From Terriglobia bacterium (GTDB lineage Bacteria; Acidobacteriota; Terriglobia; Bryobacterales; Bryobacteraceae): 58,187 nt of DNA. The notes beneath the pieces were generated by a model. The model did not search any database, had not been told where the DNA came from, and saw nothing but the letters and a program-made list of their open reading frames with translations. The stretch lies in NCBI GenBank assembly GCA_003175985.1, contig PSRJ01000164.1:1-58187 (forward strand), read 5' to 3'. Of this stretch, positions 26,330 to 34,050 are shown piece after piece (position 1 is the stretch's first letter; each line of letters opens with the position of its first letter). The position numbers and the translations under genes were made by a program.

Positions 26330-28420
26330 CTAATCGCCGAAGCTGCCGACTTCTTCGCGCTCTTCGGATTTCGACGCCGGCTGGATGCCGCCGATCTGCA
26401 CCAGGTCGGGACCCGCTTCCTCTTTCAGCACGTGCTGCCGGTAGAGCTTCATCATACGGGCGTTCTCTTCGGCTTTGAGCTTGGCATCGCGGGCGCGGAT
26501 CTTTTCCTCGCGCGCGGTCTTGGCGATTCCCAACCGGTCGAGATCGTGCTGCACTTCGTTGGTGATGATCTCTTCGCGCAACACCAGGTTGTGGTCCTTG
26601 GAGTTCAGCGGCACATGCTTGCCGCCGGCGAAAATCTCGTGCTTGCCGTGCTCCTCATACCACTTCGTCAGCGTGGCGGTCATGTGCATCTTCTCAATGA
26701 TGTTGCGCCAGCCGACGCCGGTATTGTACGCGCAGAATGAGATCTCGCCTTCCTGCGTGGCATAGGGGATGATGCATTGCTCGGTGCGCCGGAAATCGTA
26801 ATTGAAAAGATCCTGGAACCACATACCGGCAATGAAGAGGAAGTTCCACCGATCGTTGCGGCGCTGGTCGATATCCGCGCGCGAGCGCGTCTTGCCGACG
26901 TTTCCGTAGCTCTTGCCGGTGGCGCCGAAGGTCTTATCGAGCTTCTTATACCAGTCGGCCAGCTTGAAATGTGTAGGCGCCTGGAATGGATCGTAATTGC
27001 GGGCGGCCGCGAGAGCCATTCCGAAAATAGAGAGCCACTTGCCGCGGGCGGCGTCGTTGATCCGCGCTACATCCTTCGCCAGGCGATCGGCATTAATGAA
27101 CGCCGTAACCGGGACCTTCTCGCCGGTCTCTTTGTCCACCATGACGGCCATGCCAACGCCGCAGTTCGGGTGGCAGCCGCAGCTTAACTGCCCCCAGCCA
27201 TACTGCGGCCCGTGGACCAGATCGCTCCAATCCGAAAACGTGGAGATAAAGGAGATCGGGAACCAGTCCCGCGCCGGTTCTCCCAGGCCGGTCTGGTTCT
27301 TCACATCGTGAGCCAGGTGGGAAAGCGTGTAGCGCTGCGCTGCGCGCCGCTCGTCGGTCACTTCTTCGTCGCGCCCCGTGAAAGATACCGGCTGGAACGA
27401 CAGGAAGGGAATCTTCTTGGGGTTATCGAGCGCAAATTGCACGATTCGCCCTACCTGCTCGTTGTTGATGCCATTCACGATCGTGATGACCGGGATGATG
27501 TCGACGCCGTTGGCGTACAGATTCTCGATGGCTCGCAGTTTTACATCGAACAGGTTGCCGATCTTCCGGTGGGAATTGGCGGCGTTCCCGATGCCATCGA
27601 ACTGGAGATAGGCGTAGCGCAAGCCGGCTTCGGCTGCCTGGCGGCAGAACTCCGGGCTCTTCGCAAACTCAATCCCATTGGTGGCTGCTTGCACCGAAGT
27701 GTATCCGACCTCGCGCGCATAGCGCACGGCATCCAGGAAGAAAGGCGAAAGCGTAGGCTCGCCGCCCGAGAACTGCACCGACATCTGCCGCTTCGGCTTG
27801 ATGGTGATGGCATTATCGAGCAGCGTCTTGATATCTTCCCAGGTCAATTCATGCACGAAACCGACCTGGTTGGCATCCATGAAGCAGGGGTCGCACATCA
27901 TGTTGCAGCGGTTGGTCAGGTCGATCGTGAGGACCGAACCGCGCCCGTGAGTGATCGTGCTGGAGCCATGGCGATGCAGAGTCTCATCGTTGTGAGCGCG
28001 AATGTCGCGGCCGGGGAAAACGTCTTCCAGGTGCTTGAAGAAGGCCGTATCGACGGCCATCACGTCTTCGAAGTGGCCGTGGATGGGGCAATCCTTCACC
28101 ATCAGGATCTTGCCGTCGCGTTCGATGACCTGGGCCTTGATTTCTCCGGGCCGTTGATTGTAAAGCACTTCCAGGGGAGTTTTGCCGTCGAGAATCTGCT
28201 GGCGGATCTCCGGCACACAGCGGGGGCAGAGGGAGTCGGTGTCCCGCGGCCATCCCAGCGGCGGCTTGGCCTTTTCCCACGACTTGAGGAGCGGCTTCTC
28301 CGACCACGCCGGTGTGAACCCCGGGTTCTGGCGAATCTGATTGAGCTTATCGAACACGGTCCACGCCGCACCGGCGGCGTAGGTTAAGGCTTTCTCCGCG
28401 TACTTTACAGGCTTATGCAT
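26330..28420 (-). CDS. Radical SAM protein resembling tetraether / membrane-spanning lipid synthases (Tes/MSS, MJ0619-like)
   Basis: This is a 696-residue cytosolic radical SAM enzyme. The N-terminal zinc/Fe-S-like knuckle has SLCPRC (C65, C68) and, further on, DCPIHGHF (C111, H114). The SAM cluster motif is RCNMMCDPCF (C172, C176, C179) with FSGGEP at 218-222. An auxiliary-cluster region QLSCGCHPNC (C414, C416, C420) and further cysteines at 549 and 563 follow; the tail is charged and helical. The combination CPxC...CPxHG before CNxxCxxCF is that of the MJ0619/Tes group, which joins lipid tails by C-C bonds in archaeal GDGTs and, in bacterial homologues, makes diabolic-acid or branched GDGT lipids. 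Solibacter relatives are reported to produce such lipids. The radical SAM call is certain; the lipid role is inference. It is monocistronic. Confidence 0.7.
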   Translation of the reverse strand: MHKPVKYAEKALTYAAGAAWTVFDKLNQIRQNPGFTPAWSEKPLLKSWEKAKPPLGWPRDTDSLCPRCVPEIRQQILDGKTPLEVLYNQRPGEIKAQVIERDGKILMVKDCPIHGHFEDVMAVDTAFFKHLEDVFPGRDIRAHNDETLHRHGSSTITHGRGSVLTIDLTNRCNMMCDPCFMDANQVGFVHELTWEDIKTLLDNAITIKPKRQMSVQFSGGEPTLSPFFLDAVRYAREVGYTSVQAATNGIEFAKSPEFCRQAAEAGLRYAYLQFDGIGNAANSHRKIGNLFDVKLRAIENLYANGVDIIPVITIVNGINNEQVGRIVQFALDNPKKIPFLSFQPVSFTGRDEEVTDERRAAQRYTLSHLAHDVKNQTGLGEPARDWFPISFISTFSDWSDLVHGPQYGWGQLSCGCHPNCGVGMAVMVDKETGEKVPVTAFINADRLAKDVARINDAARGKWLSIFGMALAAARNYDPFQAPTHFKLADWYKKLDKTFGATGKSYGNVGKTRSRADIDQRRNDRWNFLFIAGMWFQDLFNYDFRRTEQCIIPYATQEGEISFCAYNTGVGWRNIIEKMHMTATLTKWYEEHGKHEIFAGGKHVPLNSKDHNLVLREEIITNEVQHDLDRLGIAKTAREEKIRARDAKLKAEENARMMKLYRQHVLKEEAGPDLVQIGGIQPASKSEEREEVGSFGD

Positions 28421-28603
28421 TTGTCCGTGGTTCCCTCAGCGAAAGTATAGGGAAAGGGAGGACGAGGGCATATGGGTTGGCATTAAACTGTTGAATTTAT
28501 TGGTTGTACGGCGAGTATTCGGATTGAACGGAAGCCTTCCGGGAAGGTATCTAAGTGGCTTGTAGCCGTATGAAAGCGAACGGTTTAGCCGAGATCCGAT
28601 GGC

Positions 28604-29587
28604 TTACCGCGGGCCGGGTAGCGTGACCACCGTAGTGCCCCCATCGCCTGATTGCACCGCGGGCCTCCTCTTGGTCTCCGCAGGCTGGCTGCGGACCGGG
28701 GCCGGGGCCGGCGCGGGGGCGGGATGAGCCGTGGTCTTTTGCCGCTGCGCCTCGATGGCCTTTTGCAACTCTTCCTCGGTGAGAGCCAGCGCGATCTTGA
28801 GGGTGCCGGCATCGTTTTCGATGCTCAGCTTACCTGCCTGCCCCGAAGGCTGGGATGCCTTGAACATGATCTCCAGAAGCCGGAGCGACGACGTGAGTTC
28901 TTTGGTGTCCTGGTCCGACCGTGCATGGACTTCGGCCGCGATCTCCAGGCCATGGCTCAGCGCGAGGCCAAACTGGAACCGGTCGATCGAATCCCAGGGC
29001 TGCGGCCCCTTGGCATCCGACAGGCGCTGCGCCAGCCCGGCTGGGTTTTCCGCAATGCCCCAAATGTCGTAGCGCGCGCGGTAGTCGGCCAGGCGCGCCG
29101 CCAGCGCCGGCTCGATTTTCGCCGGGGAACTGCGCCGGTCGATGGCTGCTTTTACTTCCGCCAGGTCGCCGGTGAGCACAGTGGAGGAATCCAGGAAACC
29201 GAACGTGCCCGATTTCTGGCCGCCGTTCACGAGCGGCACACCGTGGTACGGTTTGGCGCCGGCAGCCAGCCGCGCCATGTCGAACCGTCCGCGGGCAACG
29301 ATCAGCATGGGAGCCTCCTTGCCCTCGCCAGTCGACGCCAGCAGGACCTCATCGAGATCGTGGAGCGGATCGAAACCGGCGAAGGAGATGATTTGCTCCC
29401 AGCCGGCCGAGGCATTCTGAATCTCCGAGGTCAAACTCCGCGCCAGAGTGGATTCCAGAACTCCCCGAACGCGCAGTCCAAGGACGATCCGGGCGCCCGG
29501 AGGAAACAGGGCCAACGCCGCGGCGTCCTCCGCCGGAGCGACCCGCCCAATCGTAAGCAGAATTATTAGAGCGGAAGGCAGCCTCAT
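28604..29587 (-). CDS. Secreted protein of unknown function
   Basis: This 327-residue product begins MRLPSALIILLTIGRVAPAE, a good signal peptide. The body has a repeated strand pattern (GARIVLGLRVRGVLES, EVLLASTGEGKEAPMLIVARG, TFGFLDSSTVLTGDLAEVKAAID, FQFGLALSHGLEIAAEVHA). This resembles exported acidobacterial proteins annotated only as hypothetical. The C-terminus is a proline-alanine run (HPAPAPAPAPVRSQP) and a basic tail, suggesting surface or envelope attachment. No enzyme motif is visible. The start at 29587 is preferred to an upstream ATG at 29734 because only it gives a leader peptide. Confidence 0.7.
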   Translation of the reverse strand: MRLPSALIILLTIGRVAPAEDAAALALFPPGARIVLGLRVRGVLESTLARSLTSEIQNASAGWEQIISFAGFDPLHDLDEVLLASTGEGKEAPMLIVARGRFDMARLAAGAKPYHGVPLVNGGQKSGTFGFLDSSTVLTGDLAEVKAAIDRRSSPAKIEPALAARLADYRARYDIWGIAENPAGLAQRLSDAKGPQPWDSIDRFQFGLALSHGLEIAAEVHARSDQDTKELTSSLRLLEIMFKASQPSGQAGKLSIENDAGTLKIALALTEEELQKAIEAQRQKTTAHPAPAPAPAPVRSQPAETKRRPAVQSGDGGTTVVTLPGPR

Positions 29588-29715
29588 GAGCCCCAGGTTA
29601 CTCCCCAGGGTCCGCGCGGAACAGTTGCCGGAAGATAACTGGAGACTTACCGCGACGCGCTGCCTCCCTGCAGCCGTGTGCCGACAATCGGCGAGTGACT
29701 CGGGAATGCATCCGC

Positions 29716-29943
29716 TCAGCCAAGCCGTTCCCATTCGTCGGCATCGATGTGTGCTTGGCTCAGAATGCTCCGCAGCGTACCAACCGGAATCTCGTGCTTC
29801 CTCGGCACGATTGCGGTATCCACGACATTTCCAATTCGCCGCACGAATTTCACATGACTGCCCTTCTGGCTGGCCTCAATAAATCCGGCCGATTCAAGCC
29901 GGCGCTTGACGTCGCGGAAGGATTGCGGCTTAAGCCGCCCCAA
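29716..29943 (-). CDS. hicA: HicA-family toxin (YcfA-like)
   Basis: This 75-residue protein is of the double-stranded-RNA-binding-like HicA fold. RDVKRRLESAGF leads to the catalytic histidine in QKGSHVKFVR and ends with EIPVGTLRSILSQAHI. HicA toxins cleave mRNA independently of ribosomes. The start is a TTG overlapping the end of the antitoxin gene by 14 bases, so order and overlap place the toxin second and dependent on antitoxin translation. All key residues appear intact. Confidence 0.85.
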   Translation of the reverse strand: MGRLKPQSFRDVKRRLESAGFIEASQKGSHVKFVRRIGNVVDTAIVPRKHEIPVGTLRSILSQAHIDADEWERLG

Positions 29944-30142
29944 CCTCGACCTCGATCGTACGGACGTTCGGGGGACGGGTGGCTTGCGGCTCCTCGAAGT
30001 GAAGCTCCAGTGCCTCCCTTAAATTGGAAAGGGCCTCTTCTTCAGTTTCACCCTGGCTGGCAATATCGATTTCAAGACATTGCGAGACGTACCAGTTTCC
30101 TTCCCGCCAGACGGTCGCGGCAAATGGTCGCTTCATGACCAC
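29930..30142 (-). CDS. hicB: HicB-family antitoxin
   Basis: This 70-residue protein is of the partial RNase H-like HicB fold: FAATVWREGNWYVSQCLEIDIASQGETEEEALSNLREALELHFEE. It neutralises HicA by covering its active site. No C-terminal DNA-binding helix-turn-helix or ribbon-helix-helix is present, so autoregulation is uncertain. GTG at 30142 is used, with ATG at 30136 as an alternative. It lies upstream of hicA, the reverse of the original hicAB order but common for this subgroup. Confidence 0.82.
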   Translation of the reverse strand: MVMKRPFAATVWREGNWYVSQCLEIDIASQGETEEEALSNLREALELHFEEPQATRPPNVRTIEVEVGAA

Positions 30143-30178
30143 ATTCTTTCACACCTACCAGACTCGCATGGTGGCGCC

Positions 30179-30901
30179 TTATCGTAGCCGATTGCCGCCC
30201 AGCATCCGGTGTATCTCCTCATAGAGCCTGCGGGTGAGTTCGTCGCGGTCCGACATCTTCAGATCCTTGGTGGGAATGGGCTCTCCGGCCTGAAGCCGCA
30301 CTGTTCCGCTGCGAATGTGGATGGAGCCCATGGGCAGCAGGTCGCGCATGCCGATAATCGCCACCGGCACAACCGGCACTCCCGCCTTGATGGCAATGTA
30401 CGCGGCGCCTTCCTTGAAATCCCGCAATCCCACGCGCGTCCGGCCGCCTTCGGGGAACAACAGCAGCGAAATGGGCCTGCGGCTGATCGCGCGCGCGCCC
30501 TCTGCCATGCTCTTCAGCGAATTCCGGGCATTAGAGCGATCCACCGGAAAATGACCTGCCCACCGCAGGTGCCAGCCTAAAAACGGGATTTTGTAGAGCC
30601 CTTTCTTGGCGAAGAACCGGAACTGCTGTGGCAATTGCGAGAGCAGCGCCGGAATGTCCATGTAGCTCGCATGGTTCGCGGCAAAGACGTAACTGCCGTG
30701 AGGGTCCAGTTTTTCCAGCCCGGCCGCGCGCACGCGGATGAAACTCGCGGCCAGCAACATCCGCGCCCAGACGCGGGCCACCCGGTGCGCGGTGTTGCCG
30801 GTCCGATCGAAGAAAGAGACGAACAGGGAAACCAAGTACATCCCCACTGTCGCAATGAGAATCAGCGGAATCGAAAACAGCACAGAGCGCACGTAACTCA
30901 T
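30179..30901 (-). CDS. plsC: 1-acyl-sn-glycerol-3-phosphate acyltransferase
   Basis: This 240-residue membrane-anchored enzyme has an N-terminal hydrophobic segment (FSIPLILIATVGMYLVSLFVSFF). The HX4D acyltransferase motif is in NHASYMDI (His77, Asp82), and the glycerol-phosphate motif in LLFPEGGRTRVG (about 149) and VPVVPVAI. It adds the second acyl chain to lysophosphatidate in phospholipid synthesis. Length is normal for PlsC. The start overlaps the folC stop by ATGA, so it is translated together with folC. Confidence 0.9.
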   Translation of the reverse strand: MSYVRSVLFSIPLILIATVGMYLVSLFVSFFDRTGNTAHRVARVWARMLLAASFIRVRAAGLEKLDPHGSYVFAANHASYMDIPALLSQLPQQFRFFAKKGLYKIPFLGWHLRWAGHFPVDRSNARNSLKSMAEGARAISRRPISLLLFPEGGRTRVGLRDFKEGAAYIAIKAGVPVVPVAIIGMRDLLPMGSIHIRSGTVRLQAGEPIPTKDLKMSDRDELTRRLYEEIHRMLGGNRLR

Positions 30902-32166
30902 CGCCCGGCCCCCAGTAAGCCCCGGGCTTCGCCGACCAGGTACAAAGACCCGGTGATGAAGATCGCGTCTTCGGGGCCCGCGTGGCGAACCAGACCCAGC
31001 GCCTCAGTGAGGGATCCAGTCACGCGCACATCGGGATGATCGGCAAGGTGCGCAATGGCTTCGGCGTGTAGCGCGCGCGGCTGCTGCGGCTCGGTCGCAA
31101 TCACTTGCTGGGCGCGTGGAAACAGAATCCCGCAGACCTCTTCCACCGCCTTGTCGCGCATGGCGCCGTAAATCATTCGCACACGCCGGTGCTGATAGAA
31201 ACGGTCGAGATAGGCGGCCAAAGCGCGCGCCCCGGCGGGATTGTGCGCTCCGTCGATCACAATTTCGGGCGTCTCGGATATCTTTTCCAGGCGCCCCGGC
31301 CACTGCGCTTGTGCAATTCCCTGCTCGATAGCTTCCCCGGACACACCAATCTGAAGCAGGGCAACGGCAGCCGTAACCGCGTTTTCCACCTGGTGCTCGC
31401 CGGCCAGGGGGCAGTGAATCGCCAGCTCTTCTCCCAGGCGGAAACGGCTGCCGTGCGCGTTCAGTTCGAGCTCGGAGACGGCCCACTCGCGGGTGTGCGC
31501 GACTTCGATTTTCAACTCGGCCGCGCGTCCCTCGAGCACCGGTTGCACTTCGGGCCTCTGGCGGGAAAAGACCGCCGGGACGCCGGCTTTCAAGATTCCG
31601 GCTTTCTCACCCGCGATGGCTTCCAGGCTCCGGCCCAAGTACGCTTCATGGTCAAAATCCACCTGCGTGATGACGCACAATGCGGGCCGGACGGTGTTGG
31701 TTGCATCCAGCCGCCCGCCCAAGCCGACCTCCAAGACGACAATATCCGTCTGCGCCTCCGCGAAGATCAGGAAGCCCATCGCGGTGACTGTCTCGAAGTA
31801 CGTCGGATGCAGATCGATGGCGCGGCGATCGAGCAGTTCTTCGGCGGCGGCATGCACCCGGTTGAATGCCCCGGTGAAGGCAGCAACATCCACCGCCCGG
31901 CCGTCAATCGCAATGCGTTCGGTGGGTTCCAAGAGGTGGGGCGAAGTGAACAGCCCGGTGCGGCGCCCGGCAGCGCGCAAGCCGGACTCAATCATCGCGC
32001 AGGTGGACCCTTTCCCATTGGTGCCGGCAACGTGGACGAAGCGGCAGCGATCCTGCGGATTGCCCAACGCCTCCAGGACGACGCGGATACGTTCCAGGCC
32101 GAACTTGGCCGTCTTGATTTCGTTGCCCAGGGCGTAGAGGAACTGGACGGAATCGGGGTAGTTCAC
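30898..32166 (-). CDS. folC: Folylpolyglutamate synthase / dihydrofolate synthase
   Basis: This 422-residue cytosolic ligase adds glutamate to folates (and to dihydropteroate). The Mur-ligase-like P-loop is HVAGTNGKGST, then TSPHLLEPTERI and LEVGLGGRLDATN. The central domain has ITQVDFDHEAYLG; the C-terminal domain has VIDGAHNPAGARAL and IYGAMRDKA. GTG at 32166 is favoured because it is the first start directly preceding the family N-terminus (YPDSVQFLYALG). The gene lies downstream of accD, separated by a structured repeat, and shares ATGA with plsC. Confidence 0.92.
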   Translation of the reverse strand: MNYPDSVQFLYALGNEIKTAKFGLERIRVVLEALGNPQDRCRFVHVAGTNGKGSTCAMIESGLRAAGRRTGLFTSPHLLEPTERIAIDGRAVDVAAFTGAFNRVHAAAEELLDRRAIDLHPTYFETVTAMGFLIFAEAQTDIVVLEVGLGGRLDATNTVRPALCVITQVDFDHEAYLGRSLEAIAGEKAGILKAGVPAVFSRQRPEVQPVLEGRAAELKIEVAHTREWAVSELELNAHGSRFRLGEELAIHCPLAGEHQVENAVTAAVALLQIGVSGEAIEQGIAQAQWPGRLEKISETPEIVIDGAHNPAGARALAAYLDRFYQHRRVRMIYGAMRDKAVEEVCGILFPRAQQVIATEPQQPRALHAEAIAHLADHPDVRVTGSLTEALGLVRHAGPEDAIFITGSLYLVGEARGLLGAGR

Positions 32167-32200
32167 TCGTGTCCTGTCCCGCAAATGACCTGAGAGCCAG

Positions 32201-32288
32201 AGTGGGGCGGGCAATTCTGCCCGCAGCCGGCTTTCAGCCGGCTGGACCCGCTTGAAAGCGGGTCCGCAGCCATGATTGGCTGCCCCAC
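32201..32288. repeat. Compact multi-hairpin repeat (REP/MITE-like)
   Basis: Outer arms GTGGGGC (32202-32208) and GCCCCAC (32282-32288) are inverted. Inside are four perfect stems: GCGGGC/GCCCGC (32207-32224), GCCGGC/GCCGGC (32226-32242), GGACCCGCTT/AAGCGGGTCC (32244-32265) and GCAGCCA/TGGCTGC (32266-32283). It occupies most of the folC-accD gap. A partial similar string (GCCTGCCCCACTTTG) occurs at 41443-41457, suggesting a dispersed family. It may also reduce read-through from accD to folC. Confidence 0.65.
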
Positions 32289-32331
32289 GTAGGTATGTGC
32301 CAGACTGTCAAGAATTAGGCGGGATACCACA

Positions 32332-33204
32332 CTAGGCCTGTTTGGCTGCACCCACGAAGAAATCCAGCGCGCGGGCAATATACGCTTTCATCTCCAGCCG
32401 GGGCACTACGGCATCCAGCATCCCGTGCCGGAGCAGGAACTCGCTGCGCTGGAATCCTTCCGGAAGCTTCTGGCGAATGGTCTGCTCGATGACGCGGGGG
32501 CCGGCAAATCCGATCAGCGCGCCGGGCTCGGCGATATTCAGGTCTCCCAGCATGGCGTAACTCGCCGTTACACCGCCGGTAGTGGGGTCCGTGAGGACGC
32601 TGATATACGGCAAGCGGGCCTCATCCAACCGCATGAGCCCAGCCGAGATTTTAGCCATTTGCATCAGGCTGACCGCGCCCTCCTGCATGCGCGCGCCGCC
32701 CGAAGCTGAGACGATGATCAGAGGAGTGCGCTGCGCGATGGCCCGCTCGATGGCGCGCGTAATCTTCTCCCCGACCACGCTGCCCATGCTTCCGCCGATG
32801 AATCGGGCTTCCATCGAGCAGATCTGTACGGGGCGGCCGTCCAGCCGCCCGCAGGCCGAAACCATGGCGTCGGAAAGGTTGGTGGCCTCCTGCATCGATC
32901 GCAGCCGGTCGCGGTAGGATTTGCTGTCGACGAAGCCCAGGGGATCCGAGGAAACCAGGCCGGCGTCGAACTGCTGGTATTCGCCGTTATCCAGGAGCAT
33001 TTTCAAGCGGGTCACAGCATCGATCCGGGAGTGCGCCCCGCATTTGGGACAGACGTTCCAGTTTTCGTCAAACTCCTTCTTCCAGATGATCTGGCGGCAG
33101 CCCTCGCACTTCTGCCACAGGCCTTCGGTACGCACATGGCGCTCTTGACCGTCGACCTTCGGCGGCTTCCCGGGGTCGCTGGAATCCCGCTTAAACCAAG
33201 ACAT
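32332..33204 (-). CDS. accD: Acetyl-CoA carboxylase carboxyltransferase subunit beta
   Basis: This 290-residue subunit transfers carboxyl from biotin to acetyl-CoA in the first step of fatty acid synthesis. The N-terminal zinc ribbon has C33, C36, C52 and C55 (CEGC and CPKC). The crotonase-fold body has ARFIGGSMGSVVGEKI, SASGGARMQEG and LTDPTTGGVTASYA. Length and motifs are normal. The alpha subunit (accA) is not in the window, so the complex is encoded in separate places. Confidence 0.95.
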   Translation of the reverse strand: MSWFKRDSSDPGKPPKVDGQERHVRTEGLWQKCEGCRQIIWKKEFDENWNVCPKCGAHSRIDAVTRLKMLLDNGEYQQFDAGLVSSDPLGFVDSKSYRDRLRSMQEATNLSDAMVSACGRLDGRPVQICSMEARFIGGSMGSVVGEKITRAIERAIAQRTPLIIVSASGGARMQEGAVSLMQMAKISAGLMRLDEARLPYISVLTDPTTGGVTASYAMLGDLNIAEPGALIGFAGPRVIEQTIRQKLPEGFQRSEFLLRHGMLDAVVPRLEMKAYIARALDFFVGAAKQA

Positions 33205-33216
33205 GCAAGAACAACG

Positions 33217-33636
33217 TTAGCGCGGGTAGGGATGGCCTCGCAAGGATGCAAAAGCACGGTAGATCTGCTCGGCCAGCATCACGCGAGCCAGCTCATGCGG
33301 AAACGTCAGCGCCGACAGAGACAGCAGCAGGTCGGCGCGGGCCGCCCAGCCCGCGGGAAGTCCGTCGTGGCCGCCTACCAGAAACACGAGGTCGCGCCCC
33401 TCCATTTCGCCCCGGCTGACCAGAGCGGCGAACCCCGCCGAATCCAGAGTTTTGCCCGCCGGGTCGCAGAAGATCTTGCGCGCGGCGGAGTGGCGCGTCC
33501 AAAGATCGGTTCGTTCGGGGCGGATTTCACGCATTATGGCGGGCGCATAACGGGAGGCCCGTTTTAGAAAATCTTCCGCCAGTGCGTTCGCATGGGGGTC
33601 CTTGGGCTTGCCGATGTAGTAGACGTAGACCTTCAC
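33217..33636 (-). CDS. rlmH: 23S rRNA pseudouridine-1915 N3-methyltransferase
   Basis: This 139-residue SPOUT-class methyltransferase modifies pseudouridine 1915 in helix 69 of 23S rRNA. The N-terminus (MKVYVYYIGKPKDP) is followed by LVFLVGGHDGLP, part of the trefoil-knot SAM site, and the conserved LSLSALTFPHELARVMLAEQ with IYRAF and HPYPR. The final motif usually reads PYHR or PYHK; here PYPR lacks the histidine. GTG is the start and overlaps the rsfS stop (GTGA), as often in rsfS-rlmH pairs. Confidence 0.92.
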   Translation of the reverse strand: MKVYVYYIGKPKDPHANALAEDFLKRASRYAPAIMREIRPERTDLWTRHSAARKIFCDPAGKTLDSAGFAALVSRGEMEGRDLVFLVGGHDGLPAGWAARADLLLSLSALTFPHELARVMLAEQIYRAFASLRGHPYPR

Positions 33637-34013
33637 GCGGCGGGAATGGCTACTGTTTTAGCGCTGCGCCAGAGGCGCTCCAGATCGTAGTATTCACGGG
33701 CCTTTGTGGAGAAGATATGCACCAGCAGGTCGCCGTAATCGGCTAAAATCCACTCGGCCTGGTTGTACCCTTCCAGGCTAATCGGCAGCTCGCCCGCCTG
33801 CTGTTTTAACTGGAGTCCCACTTCGTCGCTGATGGCTTGGATCTGGCGCTGGTTGCCGCCCGTGCAGATCACGAAAAAGTCGGCGAACGAGGTGATCCCA
33901 GTGAGGTCGAGGACCTTGATATCGCTAGCTTTCTTCGATTCGGCGGCGCGGACGGCGACGAGCCAGGTCGGCGTCGAAATTTCCTGAGGCTCCGGCAGAT
34001 CGGCCTTTCGCAG
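33633..34013 (-). CDS. rsfS: Ribosome silencing factor, probably with a CTG start
   Basis: This 126-residue RsfS/Iojap/DUF143 protein binds ribosomal protein uL14 and blocks subunit joining under starvation. Family strands DIKVLDLTGITSFADFFVICTG, IQAISDEVGLQL and WILADYGDLLVHIFST are present, with YYDLERLW at the end. The first in-frame ATG (34118) lies inside the divergent gene and gives an unlikely N-terminus. A CTG at 34013 has AGGAG 6 bases upstream and leads straight into family sequence. The gene is coupled to rlmH. Confidence 0.88.
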   Translation of the reverse strand: MRKADLPEPQEISTPTWLVAVRAAESKKASDIKVLDLTGITSFADFFVICTGGNQRQIQAISDEVGLQLKQQAGELPISLEGYNQAEWILADYGDLLVHIFSTKAREYYDLERLWRSAKTVAIPAA

Positions 34014-34037
34014 AGGACGCTCCTGTCCGTATCGTAC

Positions 34038-34043
34038 TACAAT
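34038..34043 (+). promoter_or_regulatory. -10 box 7 bases upstream of the M15-like gene start
   Basis: TACAAT followed by AGAGAAA and the ATG at 34051. No SD sequence; a leaderless transcript is predicted. Confidence 0.4.
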
Positions 34044-34050
34044 AGAGAAA

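Noticed and set aside
29588-29715. Short gap before HicA considered for a small RNA
   Set aside because: No hairpin with U-run or promoter pair was seen.
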